Source: JAVBMC01 sp031552845
Lineage (GTDB): Bacteria; Verrucomicrobiota; Kiritimatiellia; RFP12; DVOR01
DNA: 44,223 nt
NCBI GenBank assembly: GCA_031552845.1
Contig: JAVBMC010000031.1
Coordinates: forward strand, 1 to 44,223
Direction of reading: 5' to 3'
Positions 1 to 7,216 of this stretch are shown here, piece after piece. The position numbers and the translations under genes are program-made. The notes below the pieces were generated by a model. The model did no database searches. It was given only the letters and a program-made list of their open reading frames with translations, and was not told the origin of the DNA. Every line of letters begins with the position of its first letter. Within the stretch, counting starts at the first letter, position 1.

Positions 1-240
1 CGGCACAGTCGTTAAGTCCGAAAGCTGGCAGGCGTAATACCCCCGTTTAAGTTCATTGCGGATCGTGCGTGTGCAACAGCACAAGCGCACGGCCATTTCT
101 TTGCAGAACGCAGCAACCTGCACCCGGCGTCCGGGAGCTTGCTTGCGGGCTTCTGCGTGCCATTGTTCAAAACGCTGGCGGTCAAGCTGCGTTAAAGGTT
201 GATTCTTACGGCGGGGTTTTGTATGCTGGCGGCGTTCCAT
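1..240 (-). CDS. IS transposase, N-terminal fragment (cut by window edge)
   Basis: The frame opens at ATG 240 after an AAAGGA ribosome-binding site and runs off the window at position 1, so only about 80 residues are visible. The N-terminus is basic (MERRQHTKPRRKNQP). It is followed by a segment of the IS30-type helix-turn-helix pattern: LTQLDRQR, then a recognition-helix-like TRTIRNELKRG near residues 60-70. IS30-family transposases have this HTH before a DDE catalytic domain, which would lie outside the window. The start codon sits in an inverted repeat (234-244 with 297-307) that could hide it in mRNA. The right-hand copy at 43986 is nearly identical in protein sequence. Confidence 0.65.
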   Translation of the reverse strand, partial: MERRQHTKPRRKNQPLTQLDRQRFEQWHAEARKQAPGRRVQVAAFCKEMAVRLCCCTRTIRNELKRGYYACQLSDLTTVP

Positions 241-307
241 CGGCGGTTCCTTTCGGTTGTTTGGTTTAGTCCTCAAAATGATACGAAAATCGGGCTGCCG
301 ATGGAAC
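234..307 (-). promoter_or_regulatory. Inverted repeat around transposase start codon, left IS
   Basis: GTTCCATCGGC at 234-244 and GCCGATGGAAC at 297-307 are perfect complements. In the transposase mRNA they would pair and bury the AUG, with the ribosome-binding site in the loop. The right IS copy has a longer 13-bp version, which argues that the pairing is maintained. Confidence 0.55.
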
Positions 308-458
308 ACTAAACGTCTCAACCGGCGGTTAGATTTTCGCGCCCCCCATGGGGGGCTCCCCTGAAAGAGAGCGTGCCCGGGCACCCCCTATCTGCAGGGA
401 AAAGATATTTTACACTTTACACAATTTTCCAAAATAGTGGAGCCATTGCAATAAATGA

Positions 459-488
459 TTTCACTCTCAGGTGATTGTATGCTATAAT
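459..488 (+). promoter_or_regulatory. Promoter with extended -10 for the SHD1-thioredoxin gene
   Basis: TGCTATAAT at 480-488 is a perfect -10 with TG extension. The -35 is weak (TTTCAC at 459-464, 18 bp away). It lies about 110 bp upstream of the ATG at 598 and just outside the IS end at 422. The stretch 423-597 holds no other feature that I can see. Confidence 0.6.
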
Positions 489-597
489 ACGGATGTTTTT
501 GAATACAATGTTGTTTGGATACACAGACAAATTTGCGAGGTGTGTGCCGCAATTTTCGCGGAGAGTGTTCGGTCGGTCAGTCAAAAGGAGTCGGGAT

Positions 598-2199
598 ATG
601 AAAAAACTATTTCTTCGTTGTGCCATCCTTCTTTTTGTTGCTGCGGGGTCTTGTTTAGCACAGGAAACTACTCATGAGTTGAGAACTTGGATTGACAAAT
701 CGGGCAACGCGGTGGCGGCGCAATTCGTCAAAGTCGAACGGGGTATACTGTACCTGAATGATGCGGCCGGCAAGAAAATCACCGTGAATTGCCGTGAGCT
801 TTCAGATGCAGATGCCGAGTACGTCAAAACTTTGCAAGCCGTAGCCGTAGCGGCCACACCGAAAACTCAGGCACTCTCAGCAGGGATGAAGGAATTGCTG
901 GGACCGCAGCTGATCAATGTCAAGGGCACTCGTATTTCAACCGATACACTTGGCGGCAAGTTCATAGGCCTTTATTTTTCCAACCAGTATCAGAGTTCCC
1001 GCATGACTCACTTCCGCCTGCTTGATTTCTACAATGGGTTGCTGCAGCGTAAGGAACCGTTTGAAATTGTTTTTGTCAGCTCCGACCGGACGGAGGAGGC
1101 GATGCGCGGATATATGAATTCCGTGCAGATGCCGTGGCTGGCGGTGCCGTTGAACAGTGAGATTTGCACCAAGCTCAATACGCGCTTCGCCGGCACCGAA
1201 GGACGTAGCAGCGGTTACAGCAGCAGCTACGGCGGTTACTACAGCAGTGGGCCGACAATGTTCGTTGTGGTGGCACCGGATGGGCAGATTGTTACGCATA
1301 ACGGGTTGAATGATTTGATGAATGACCCCATCGGTGCCTTCAGTAACTGGAATGCCCGATACAACAATCAAAAATCTCTCACAGACAATAGATCTGGAGT
1401 GCCTCCCGTGCAGCCGACCAGAACGTCCCCCTCCGGAATGCCATCGGCCTTTCCGTCAAGGACGCCCCCTTCGCCGATGGCCAGCGGTTTTGGACGGCAG
1501 ACTTCCCTGTCTTCTGTCGTAACGGCCCCCTCTACGCAGGAATACGAAATCCGAGTCTGGACCGATAGACGAGGCCGGACGATGCAGGCGAGGTTTGTCA
1601 AACTTGATCAAGGCACGCTTTATCTAGTCGATGCCGCTGGAGCTGAAACGGCAATCGTACTCAATGAGCTCTCTCCTGTTGACTTAGATTATGTCATCAA
1701 GGCGCAAGCTGCGGCAGCAGCCAAGACGCCGCCGCTCGCGCCAGTTACTCCTGCGCTTAAAGCACTGTTGGGCGAGGAATTCATCAATGCCAAGGGTGTC
1801 AAAGTCCCGACAGATTCATTGGGCGGAAAAATCATCGGCCTTTATTTTTCTGCATACTGGTATCCATCTAGCCAATCATTCACGCCGCGGTTGATTGAAT
1901 TTTATAACGCATTGGCGGCCCAGAAAACCCCATTTGAAATTGTGTTTGTCAGTGCCGATCAGACTGCGGAAGCCATGCTAGGACACATGAAGGAAGTTGG
2001 TATGCCGTGGATTGCCGTTCCGTGGCGCGGGGAAATCTCCAATCGGCTGTCTAGCCAGTTCAGCACTGGCAACTTCCCGGCACTGATTATTGTCGGCATG
2101 GATGGGCAAATCATTTCTCGCGCGGGACGCCGGGATGTCATGATGGGCGACCCCGTCGGAGCATTTGACCGTTGGCGCTTTAGTGGAAGCTTCAACTAA
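598..2199 (+). CDS. Secreted tandem SHD1 / nucleoredoxin-like protein without CxxC
   Basis: The start is ATG 598, chosen for AAAGGAG at 584-590 and the signal peptide that follows (KKLFLRC, a hydrophobic stretch, then GSCLAQ). The 533-residue product has two repeats of the same two-domain unit. Each begins with an SLA1-homology-1-like domain (about 25-80 and 311-372, pattern R-x-W-T/I-D-x-x-G), common in PVC secreted proteins. A thioredoxin fold of nucleoredoxin type follows (about 95-290 and 385-528), with typical segments such as EIVFVSSDRTEEAM and MPWLAVP. The redox site is absent: where the family has WCxxC, copy 2 reads WYPSSQ and copy 1 reads QYQSSR. A thiol-disulfide role is therefore unlikely, and a binding or structural role is inference. 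Copy 1 has a Ser/Tyr/Gly-rich insert (SSGYSSSYGGYYSSG). The gene is alone between its promoter and a strong terminator. Confidence 0.85.
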   Translation: MKKLFLRCAILLFVAAGSCLAQETTHELRTWIDKSGNAVAAQFVKVERGILYLNDAAGKKITVNCRELSDADAEYVKTLQAVAVAATPKTQALSAGMKELLGPQLINVKGTRISTDTLGGKFIGLYFSNQYQSSRMTHFRLLDFYNGLLQRKEPFEIVFVSSDRTEEAMRGYMNSVQMPWLAVPLNSEICTKLNTRFAGTEGRSSGYSSSYGGYYSSGPTMFVVVAPDGQIVTHNGLNDLMNDPIGAFSNWNARYNNQKSLTDNRSGVPPVQPTRTSPSGMPSAFPSRTPPSPMASGFGRQTSLSSVVTAPSTQEYEIRVWTDRRGRTMQARFVKLDQGTLYLVDAAGAETAIVLNELSPVDLDYVIKAQAAAAAKTPPLAPVTPALKALLGEEFINAKGVKVPTDSLGGKIIGLYFSAYWYPSSQSFTPRLIEFYNALAAQKTPFEIVFVSADQTAEAMLGHMKEVGMPWIAVPWRGEISNRLSSQFSTGNFPALIIVGMDGQIISRAGRRDVMMGDPVGAFDRWRFSGSFN

Positions 2200-2230
2200 A
2201 AGCACATGTTGCTCTCTTAAGCAACCTGCA

Positions 2231-2268
2231 AAACCCGTGGCGCCGCTGGCGCTGCGGGTTTTTGTTTT
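2231..2268 (+). terminator. Rho-independent terminator
   Basis: AAACCCG at 2231-2237 pairs with CGGGTTT at 2255-2261, with an inner GGCGCC/GGCGCT stem, followed by a T-rich tract (TTTTTGTTTT). It ends the transcript of the SHD1-thioredoxin gene. Confidence 0.9.
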
Positions 2269-2315
2269 CGGCATATTACGCCAGCCCTGCCTCGGAGGAG
2301 TTTTGCCTTTGCCTG

Positions 2316-2344
2316 TTGCTTTCGGGGAAGGGGTGTGCTATAAT
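2316..2344 (+). promoter_or_regulatory. Promoter of the seven-gene membrane array
   Basis: TTGCTT at 2316-2321, a 17-bp spacer and TATAAT at 2339-2344 with a TG extension (TGCTATAAT). It sits between the terminator of the upstream gene and ATG 2382, leaving a leader of about 30 nt. No other promoter of this quality was seen before 6926. Confidence 0.8.
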
Positions 2345-2381
2345 CTGCGGTGAGGTTAATTGGAAATAAAGGCGTAAAACG

Positions 2382-2867
2382 ATGACTGAACGGGAGAGAA
2401 GTCTTGAAATTACAATGGTTACTCTGGCGGTAATTATCATTGTGCTTTGTGGCCTCGCGATCTTTGGTTTTGAGGCAATGTATGGCCGTAAGGCCGCCAT
2501 GAAAGAAGGGCTCCCTCTGTTTGGGCACTTGTTTATCTGGGGCATCCCGACGATGCTTTTGGCGGTGTGTTCACGGTGCGTGAGAGATAGAAAGTTTGCG
2601 CGTTGGATTATGGCGGGGTGTTGGCTGTTGATGTGTTTGTTGCTGTGTGGAATGGGTGCCTTTGTGCCTCAACTGCGTGTGTATCTTGATTCAGAGTTGG
2701 TTTACTTTCCGGCACTTACTTTCTTGACAGGTCCGCTGGCTATTTGGACCGTCCGTTGGCGGAATGGCTGGCGTATTACTTTATGGTCGTTTATTTCGTT
2801 ACCAATTATTTCCTGCTTGATTACGTGTGTAGTTTTATCAAGCTTGGGCTTGGTGGAACCGTGGTAA
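2382..2867 (+). CDS. Array membrane protein 1 (4-5 TM, uncharacterised paralogue family)
   Basis: This is a 161-residue polytopic membrane protein that I do not recognise from a named family. After a short charged start (MTERERSLE) it has hydrophobic segments near residues 9-30, 45-63, 71-93, 108-124 and 130-158. It carries the two blocks shared by all array members: a GIPTMLLAVCSRCVR block with two cysteines in CSxCVR, and FLTGPLAIWT followed by a basic NGWR segment. It is first in the array, 38 nt after the -10. The ribosome-binding site is weak (AAAGGCG). No catalytic motif is visible. Confidence 0.8.
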   Translation: MTERERSLEITMVTLAVIIIVLCGLAIFGFEAMYGRKAAMKEGLPLFGHLFIWGIPTMLLAVCSRCVRDRKFARWIMAGCWLLMCLLLCGMGAFVPQLRVYLDSELVYFPALTFLTGPLAIWTVRWRNGWRITLWSFISLPIISCLITCVVLSSLGLVEPW

Positions 2868-2908
2868 GCGAGGGGACGTCAAAGAATCAATAACACAGGA
2901 ATGATGCA

Positions 2909-3352
2909 ATGAGTAAATTAGGAATGGTACTGGAAGTGGTGCTGTTGTTGTTAACTGCGGCGTGTCTTGTTTTGTTGTTTGCGATGGACTTTCCGGCTGC
3001 CTTGGTGTTTTACTCTTGCTGGGGAATTCCTACGTTGCTTTTGGCCGGATGTTCGTGGTGCGTACGTGGTAAAAAGTCTGCGCCTTGGATTATATTAGGC
3101 TGTTGGCTTGCATTTTGTTTCTTAACTGCGACTTGGAGCACTTGGCCATTTAAATCAAATGACTATTTAGTGGAGTCTTTAGTTATGTTTCCAGCATCGA
3201 CTTTTCTAACCGGACCGTTGGCGGTTTTGACATCCCGCATGCAAAATGGCTGGCGTATTATGGTGTGTGCGTGCTTCCCTTTGCCAATGATTTCCTTCGC
3301 AATTACTCTTGGAATTCTGTACGAGTTGAATTTGAGTTCATGGGGTGGATAG
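2909..3352 (+). CDS. Array membrane protein 2
   Basis: A 147-residue paralogue of the neighbouring genes. The N-terminus MSKLGMVLEVV leads directly into a hydrophobic helix. The shared block 1 reads GIPTLLLAGCSWCVRGKK and block 2 reads FLTGPLAVLTSR with NGWR. Between the blocks lies a variable stretch rich in aromatics (WSTWPFKSNDYLVES), which would be a loop. The gene follows gene 1 by 41 nt with an AGGA-type ribosome-binding site and is clearly co-directional. Function unknown. Confidence 0.8.
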   Translation: MSKLGMVLEVVLLLLTAACLVLLFAMDFPAALVFYSCWGIPTLLLAGCSWCVRGKKSAPWIILGCWLAFCFLTATWSTWPFKSNDYLVESLVMFPASTFLTGPLAVLTSRMQNGWRIMVCACFPLPMISFAITLGILYELNLSSWGG

Positions 3353-3374
3353 TCTGTTGATGTAGGGGTGAACT

Positions 3375-3918
3375 ATGATGAAAGCAGAGCGAATATTTGA
3401 GATTCTGTTGATTGTCGCGGGGGTGGTGTGTGCGCTGTTTTTTTGTGGGATGGCGTTGGTGGATGGTGATGCGAGGGTGTTGTTGACGTGGTTGGTATTG
3501 GGCGTGCCGAGTGTGTTGCTGGCGGGGTGTTCGCGGTTTGCACGGGGCAGGAGGTTTGCGCGGGGGATTGTTCTTGGCGGGTGGTTGCTGATTTGTCTGT
3601 TGATGTATGTGGCGATTACGTGGGAGTCGCCTTTGGATATTTATTATCTGTTGACGTTGGGGTGTTTTGTCTCGTCGACTTTTCTCTCTGGGGCGTTAGC
3701 GGTGTTGACGGTCCGGTGGCGGACGGGCTGGCGTCTGACGTTGTGGTCGGCTTTTTGTTTGCCGTGGCTGTCGCTTTTGATTTCGGTAGGGATTGTGCTT
3801 TGCCTGTGCGCCCGCGGTACGCTTGGGTTTTTTTGCCGTGATTGCGGTGATGATGAGTGTTGTGTATAGCCTGCATTTGGCTCGGCGGAAGTTGAGACGA
3901 GAGGGAGGTGAAACATGA
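3375..3918 (+). pseudogene. Array membrane protein 3, frameshifted at a T7 run
   Basis: As read, the frame from ATG 3375 ends at 3869 after 164 residues. Its last 15 residues (GFFCRDCGDDECCV) match no paralogue. Removing one T from the run at 3828-3834 restores a frame that continues FFAVIAVMM...LARRKLRREGGET and stops at TGA 3916-3918. The result is 180 residues, exactly the length of gene 4, with a matching basic C-terminus. It would also overlap the gene 4 start as ATGA, the same junction seen between genes 4 and 5. Block 1 is GVPSVLLAGCSRFAR (the second cysteine is replaced by F) and block 2 is FLSGALAVLT with TGWR. The cause may be a sequencing slip, a true decay event, or slippage-based switching; the sequence alone cannot tell. 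Confidence 0.75.
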
Positions 3919-4457
3919 TGAGCGCGGAGAGGATATTTGAGGTTCTATTGATTGTATTGGGAGTGATGTTTGCCGTTGTCTTTGGATGCGCTGCGTTGGC
4001 GAAGCATGATTGGACCCCCTTGCTGGCTTGGCTTGCGTTTGGTGTGCCGAGTGTTGTGTTGGCGGCGTGCTCGTGGTGTGTGAGGAGATGGAGGTTTGCC
4101 GGTTGGGTTGTGATGGTTTGTTGGTTGTTGCTTTGCGTGGGTGTGTGTTGGTTGATTGTTCGGTCTGGCCCCGGGAGTCCAGGTGCTGTGTTGTCGTTGT
4201 TTGGCGCTCCGGCATCGACTATTCTATCAGGGTTCTTGGCTGTTCTGACTGCCCGTCGGCGGAATGGTTGGCGGTTGACGTTGTGGTCTGGGTTTTCATT
4301 CCCCCTCCCGTCCGCTATGATTGGATTGCCGGTTCTTTTTCTTATGCATGGTGCAAGCTGGTTTGGAGTGGCTGCTTTTGTCGCGGTTATTATAGGTCTT
4401 ATGGTGGTTTGTATTTGGCGCGGTGGAAAAATGGCAAGAGAACGAGGTGAGGGATGA
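3915..4457 (+). CDS. Array membrane protein 4
   Basis: A 180-residue paralogue. It starts MMSAERIFEVLLIV, almost identical to gene 3 (MMKAERIFEILLIV), so genes 3 and 4 are the most recent duplicates. Block 1 is GVPSVVLAACSWCVRR and block 2 is ILSGFLAVLTARRRNGWR. It has one more hydrophobic segment near the end (FGVAAFVAVIIGLMVVCIW) and a basic tail (KMARERGEG) that genes 1, 2, 5 and 6 lack. It overlaps gene 5 by ATGA at 4454-4457, so the two are translationally coupled. GAGGGAGGTG provides a strong ribosome-binding site. Confidence 0.85.
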   Translation: MMSAERIFEVLLIVLGVMFAVVFGCAALAKHDWTPLLAWLAFGVPSVVLAACSWCVRRWRFAGWVVMVCWLLLCVGVCWLIVRSGPGSPGAVLSLFGAPASTILSGFLAVLTARRRNGWRLTLWSGFSFPLPSAMIGLPVLFLMHGASWFGVAAFVAVIIGLMVVCIWRGGKMARERGEG

Positions 4458-4915
4458 GTAAGCGGGAGAAAGCATTCGAGGTTCTGATGATGGTGCTGGG
4501 GGCAGCCTCTGCCGTGTTGTTGGTGGGGGTGATGTTGTTGGATGAGAGCACCGTATTGTTTTTTCTGAGCCTTCCGACATTGATCTTGCTCGCTTGTTCG
4601 TGGTGCGTGCGAGGCAAGAAGAATGCACCTTGGATTGTGTTGGGAGGCTGGTTGGTGGTTTGTATGCTGTTGTGCGGATGGGTCATTTATATATACTTCT
4701 TTCAGGACAATTGGCTCGGACAGGATACTCTTGTCGGCTCGTTTCTGGAAATCATCTCGCCGACTCTTTTGACTGGACCGCTGGCAGTTCTGACTGCTCG
4801 AATGCCGAGAGGGTGGCTGATTACATTGCTGGCGTGTCCTTGGCTGGCATTGCTTTCCACTTGTATTGTGATGTTTGTTCTGCATGGTTTGGGGTTGATT
4901 AATTTGAGGCTGTGA
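4454..4915 (+). CDS. Array membrane protein 5
   Basis: A 153-residue paralogue starting MSKREKAFEVLMMVLG. Block 1 is SLPTLILLACSWCVRGKK and block 2 is LLTGPLAVLTAR, followed by MPRGW in place of NGW. The block 1 basic patch and APWIVLGGWL resemble gene 2 more than gene 4. It begins inside the stop of gene 4 and is followed 15 nt later by gene 6. Predicted to be an inner-membrane protein with four or five helices; function unknown. Confidence 0.8.
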   Translation: MSKREKAFEVLMMVLGAASAVLLVGVMLLDESTVLFFLSLPTLILLACSWCVRGKKNAPWIVLGGWLVVCMLLCGWVIYIYFFQDNWLGQDTLVGSFLEIISPTLLTGPLAVLTARMPRGWLITLLACPWLALLSTCIVMFVLHGLGLINLRL

Positions 4916-4930
4916 TGGAAGGAGGGAAGG

Positions 4931-5392
4931 ATGAGGAAGCGAGAGATGGTGTTTGAGATCGTGATGGCGGTGTTGGCTATCGTTTTTGCGGTGTTGTGTG
5001 CGTTGATTGCTGCTATAGATGTTGGCTGGGAAGATGCTGGGTGGGCATGGGATTGGGATAAGCTGTTGTCTTGGCTGGTGCTTTGGATTGGAATCGGACT
5101 TCCAAGTATGATTCTTGCGGGATGTTCGTGGTGTGTGCGTAAACGAAAGTTTGCGCCGCGGTTTGTGCTTGTTGCTTGGGTTTGCGTACTATTGCTTGGG
5201 GTTGTGGTTGGGGTTCTTTTGCTGAGTGATCGGTCGAGGAAGATGCTACTGTTCTTTTTATCGTTGACGGTTTTGACCGGCCCGTTGGCTGTTCTGACAG
5301 CCCGCTGGAGCAATGGCTGGCGTATTGTTTTGTGGGCGTCGTTTTTTCTGCCTGCTCTATTGGTTTTCTGCGTAGCAGGTGTGTTGAGATAG
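4931..5392 (+). CDS. Array membrane protein 6
   Basis: A 153-residue paralogue preceded by a strong purine-rich ribosome-binding site (GGAGGGAAGG). The N-terminus MRKREMVFEIVMAVLA matches genes 3-5. A longer first loop carries several tryptophans (WEDAGWAWDWDK). Block 1 is GLPSMILAGCSWCVRKRK and block 2 is VLTGPLAVLTARWSNGWR. It lies 49 nt before gene 7, with no terminator between them. Confidence 0.8.
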   Translation: MRKREMVFEIVMAVLAIVFAVLCALIAAIDVGWEDAGWAWDWDKLLSWLVLWIGIGLPSMILAGCSWCVRKRKFAPRFVLVAWVCVLLLGVVVGVLLLSDRSRKMLLFFLSLTVLTGPLAVLTARWSNGWRIVLWASFFLPALLVFCVAGVLR

Positions 5393-5441
5393 TCGGCTTT
5401 CATTTAGACGTAGACCTCGTTTATTCTGTTGGAGTTTTGTA

Positions 5442-6926
5442 ATGATGCGTTGGTTGAGAGGGTTGGTTGTTGTGGGGGCGTTGGTGCTTTGTGGGGAGGT
5501 GTCGGCGGAGTTGGTGTCGAATCGTGTGGAGGGGGCGTGGAGTGTTCCGGTGGCGTTGTTGGAGGAGGCGTTTCCTTCTAACGTGGTGCCGGCGTTGTTG
5601 GATGTGTTGCCGGATGAGGCGGTGGCGCGCAGCGTGGTGATTAGTAATGAGTGGATCTTGGCGGTGGAGCGTTATACGGAGCAGCCGTTGGGGTTGTGCG
5701 AGTCGGCTTATTATTCGGGTTCGTGGAGGGAGGCGGGGCGGTCGTTGTCCCGGCAGGGTATGGAGGTGATGTCGTATCGGTATGAGAAGAATGGCATCAC
5801 GTATTCTTATGCGTTGCCTGGTGGGTGCTTGCGCGAATATCGGGGGTTTAGGCATACGATAGGGCGTACTTGGGAGTTGCGCGATGCGAAGAGGCATTGT
5901 TTGGAGTGGGTGTCGTCTAGCGGTATTTTCCCCACGGCGAGGCGGACGGAGGATTTGGTTGAGGAGAGGCTTGGCTTGAACCGTTCTTGGGATTTGCATT
6001 CGTCATACAAGCCGGATTTGCATCTTCGGCATTGGGTGGCGATTGGGGGGATTGGGGCGTTTGTGTTTGAGCGGCCGCAGGTTTCGTTTGTGATTGAGCG
6101 GTTTGGGCGTGGCGTTTTTGTGGAGCGGTGGAGGCATGGGGAACGGGGGCATTTGCGGACGTTGCCGCTGGGGGATGGGTGGGTGTTTGAGGAGGAGGAT
6201 GCCGATGGGAATTGGGTGTTTGAGCAGACGCGGCTGTTGTATAAGGGGGTGCCGGTGGAGCGGTTTGGGCGGGCGCCGGATGGGCGGATGAGTTATGTGT
6301 ATACGCCGCGGTTGTGCGAGCGGGGCGGCGATGAGCTGCTGGCGGCACAGGGGGCGGTGAAGGAGGCATTTGATTGGCGTGCCGGGGTGTTGACGTTTGA
6401 GATAGAGCTGCCGTATCCGAGAGTGCCCGGCGGTTGTGGGGTGCGTGATGATGTTGATTTGTCGTTTGGGGCTACGTGCAGATTGGGGTTTGAGTATTTG
6501 AGCAGGTGGTGGCGGAGTCTTATGGATAATCTTGAGGGAGTGATTTTGCTCTATTCGCCGACGTTTCTGTTGTTTGCCGTCTTTCTGTTCTGTCATGGGC
6601 GGGAGTCTATCCGGCGTATATTGTTGTGGTGTTGGGTGGGGTTGTTGATTTTGTGTCCTTTGGTGGTGTGCTTGTATTGTCAATATTATTATTCGGGCAG
6701 CCATATGTGGAACTGGTATCGGCGTGAGATGTTATTGATTGCGGCGTTGATTGGCCCGATGAGCATGGCGTTGGTGGGGCCGTTGTTGATTTGGGTGTCG
6801 AAGTTGCGGCGATGGCGGTTGTGGGGGTGGTTGACGGCGGTTTTATTGCCGGTGCCAACGCTGCTTGCGCTCGGCGGACTGGTGCGCTTGGTCAGCTTGA
6901 TTGTGAGTGGTGATTTGTGGGATTGA
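5442..6926 (+). CDS. Array protein 7: large extracytoplasmic domain plus the same membrane module
   Basis: A 494-residue protein with a signal peptide at the start (MMRWLRGLVVVGALVLCGEVSAE). About 340 residues rich in W, R and E follow, which I do not recognise and which should lie outside the cytoplasmic membrane. The C-terminal 130 residues are hydrophobic and follow the array layout: SPTFLLFAVFLFCHG in place of the CSxCVR block, a W-rich helix (ILLWCWVGLLILC), then MALVGPLLIWVSK with RRWRLWGW in place of TGPLAVLT and NGWR. This match was made by eye but covers order and spacing. The gene ends the array and is followed by a 22-bp repeat array rather than an obvious terminator. It may be the sensor or receptor member of the set; that is inference. 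Confidence 0.75.
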   Translation: MMRWLRGLVVVGALVLCGEVSAELVSNRVEGAWSVPVALLEEAFPSNVVPALLDVLPDEAVARSVVISNEWILAVERYTEQPLGLCESAYYSGSWREAGRSLSRQGMEVMSYRYEKNGITYSYALPGGCLREYRGFRHTIGRTWELRDAKRHCLEWVSSSGIFPTARRTEDLVEERLGLNRSWDLHSSYKPDLHLRHWVAIGGIGAFVFERPQVSFVIERFGRGVFVERWRHGERGHLRTLPLGDGWVFEEEDADGNWVFEQTRLLYKGVPVERFGRAPDGRMSYVYTPRLCERGGDELLAAQGAVKEAFDWRAGVLTFEIELPYPRVPGGCGVRDDVDLSFGATCRLGFEYLSRWWRSLMDNLEGVILLYSPTFLLFAVFLFCHGRESIRRILLWCWVGLLILCPLVVCLYCQYYYSGSHMWNWYRREMLLIAALIGPMSMALVGPLLIWVSKLRRWRLWGWLTAVLLPVPTLLALGGLVRLVSLIVSGDLWD

Positions 6927-6968
6927 AGCGCGGGTTGAGAGGTTTGAACTGTTGGCGCAAAGGGGGGA

Positions 6969-7166
6969 CGGGTGGCGGACAAATGTCACACGGGTGGGAG
7001 AGTACGGTTTTGTGGATGTGTTTGTACTGTTCCGCGGAAGTGAAACAGTTGTGACACGGGTGTGAAAGTACTGTTTTGCGGGTTCGGTAGAGTTGTGACG
7101 CGGGTGTGAAACAAATGTCACACGGGTGTGGGAGAGTTGTGACACGGGTGTGTGACAAATGTGAGA
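6969..7166. repeat. Tandem array A: nine 22-bp degenerate repeats
   Basis: Nine consecutive units of exactly 22 bp begin at 6969, 6991, 7013, 7035, 7057, 7079, 7101, 7123 and 7145. The typical unit is CGGGTGTG followed by a variable A/G-rich centre and TGTCACA or TTGTGACA. Across a junction the units create imperfect palindromes such as TGTCACACGGGTGTG. A 22-bp step is not a multiple of three, so it is not protein-coding, and there are no spacers as in CRISPR. The same family recurs at 37490-37841. Confidence 0.9.
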
Positions 7167-7216
7167 CGGGCGGAAAAGGGCGATTTTAAACAGGCGAGGG
7201 TGCCTGTTTGCCCGTC
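7165..7216. other. Nested hairpin
   Basis: AAACAGGC (7188-7195) pairs with GCCTGTTT (7202-7209) around a 6-nt loop, and the outer GACGGGC (7165-7171) pairs with GCCCGTC (7210-7216). On the + strand it is followed by TTTG only, so terminator function is uncertain. Confidence 0.6.

Larger units (their letters stand above)
1..422 (-). mobile_element. 5' end of an insertion sequence (IS30-like), left copy
   Basis: This is the 5' part of an IS whose remainder lies outside the window. Its reverse complement matches 43806-44223 closely over the coding part and most of the leader, except for a stretch around 262-296. Similarity stops abruptly at 422, where the element ends with GTGTAAAGTGTAAAA (read on the - strand), taken as the terminal sequence. 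The leader holds the palindrome GCCCCCCATGGGGGGC (around 341-356), a GCCCGGGC core, and an inverted repeat around the transposase start. Family assignment rests on the N-terminal helix-turn-helix only. The target duplication and far end cannot be seen. Confidence 0.75.

Noticed and set aside
3644..4885. 413-codon - strand frame across the membrane array
   Set aside because: Thr/Gln/Pro/Asn-rich shadow of G/T-rich genes on the other strand.
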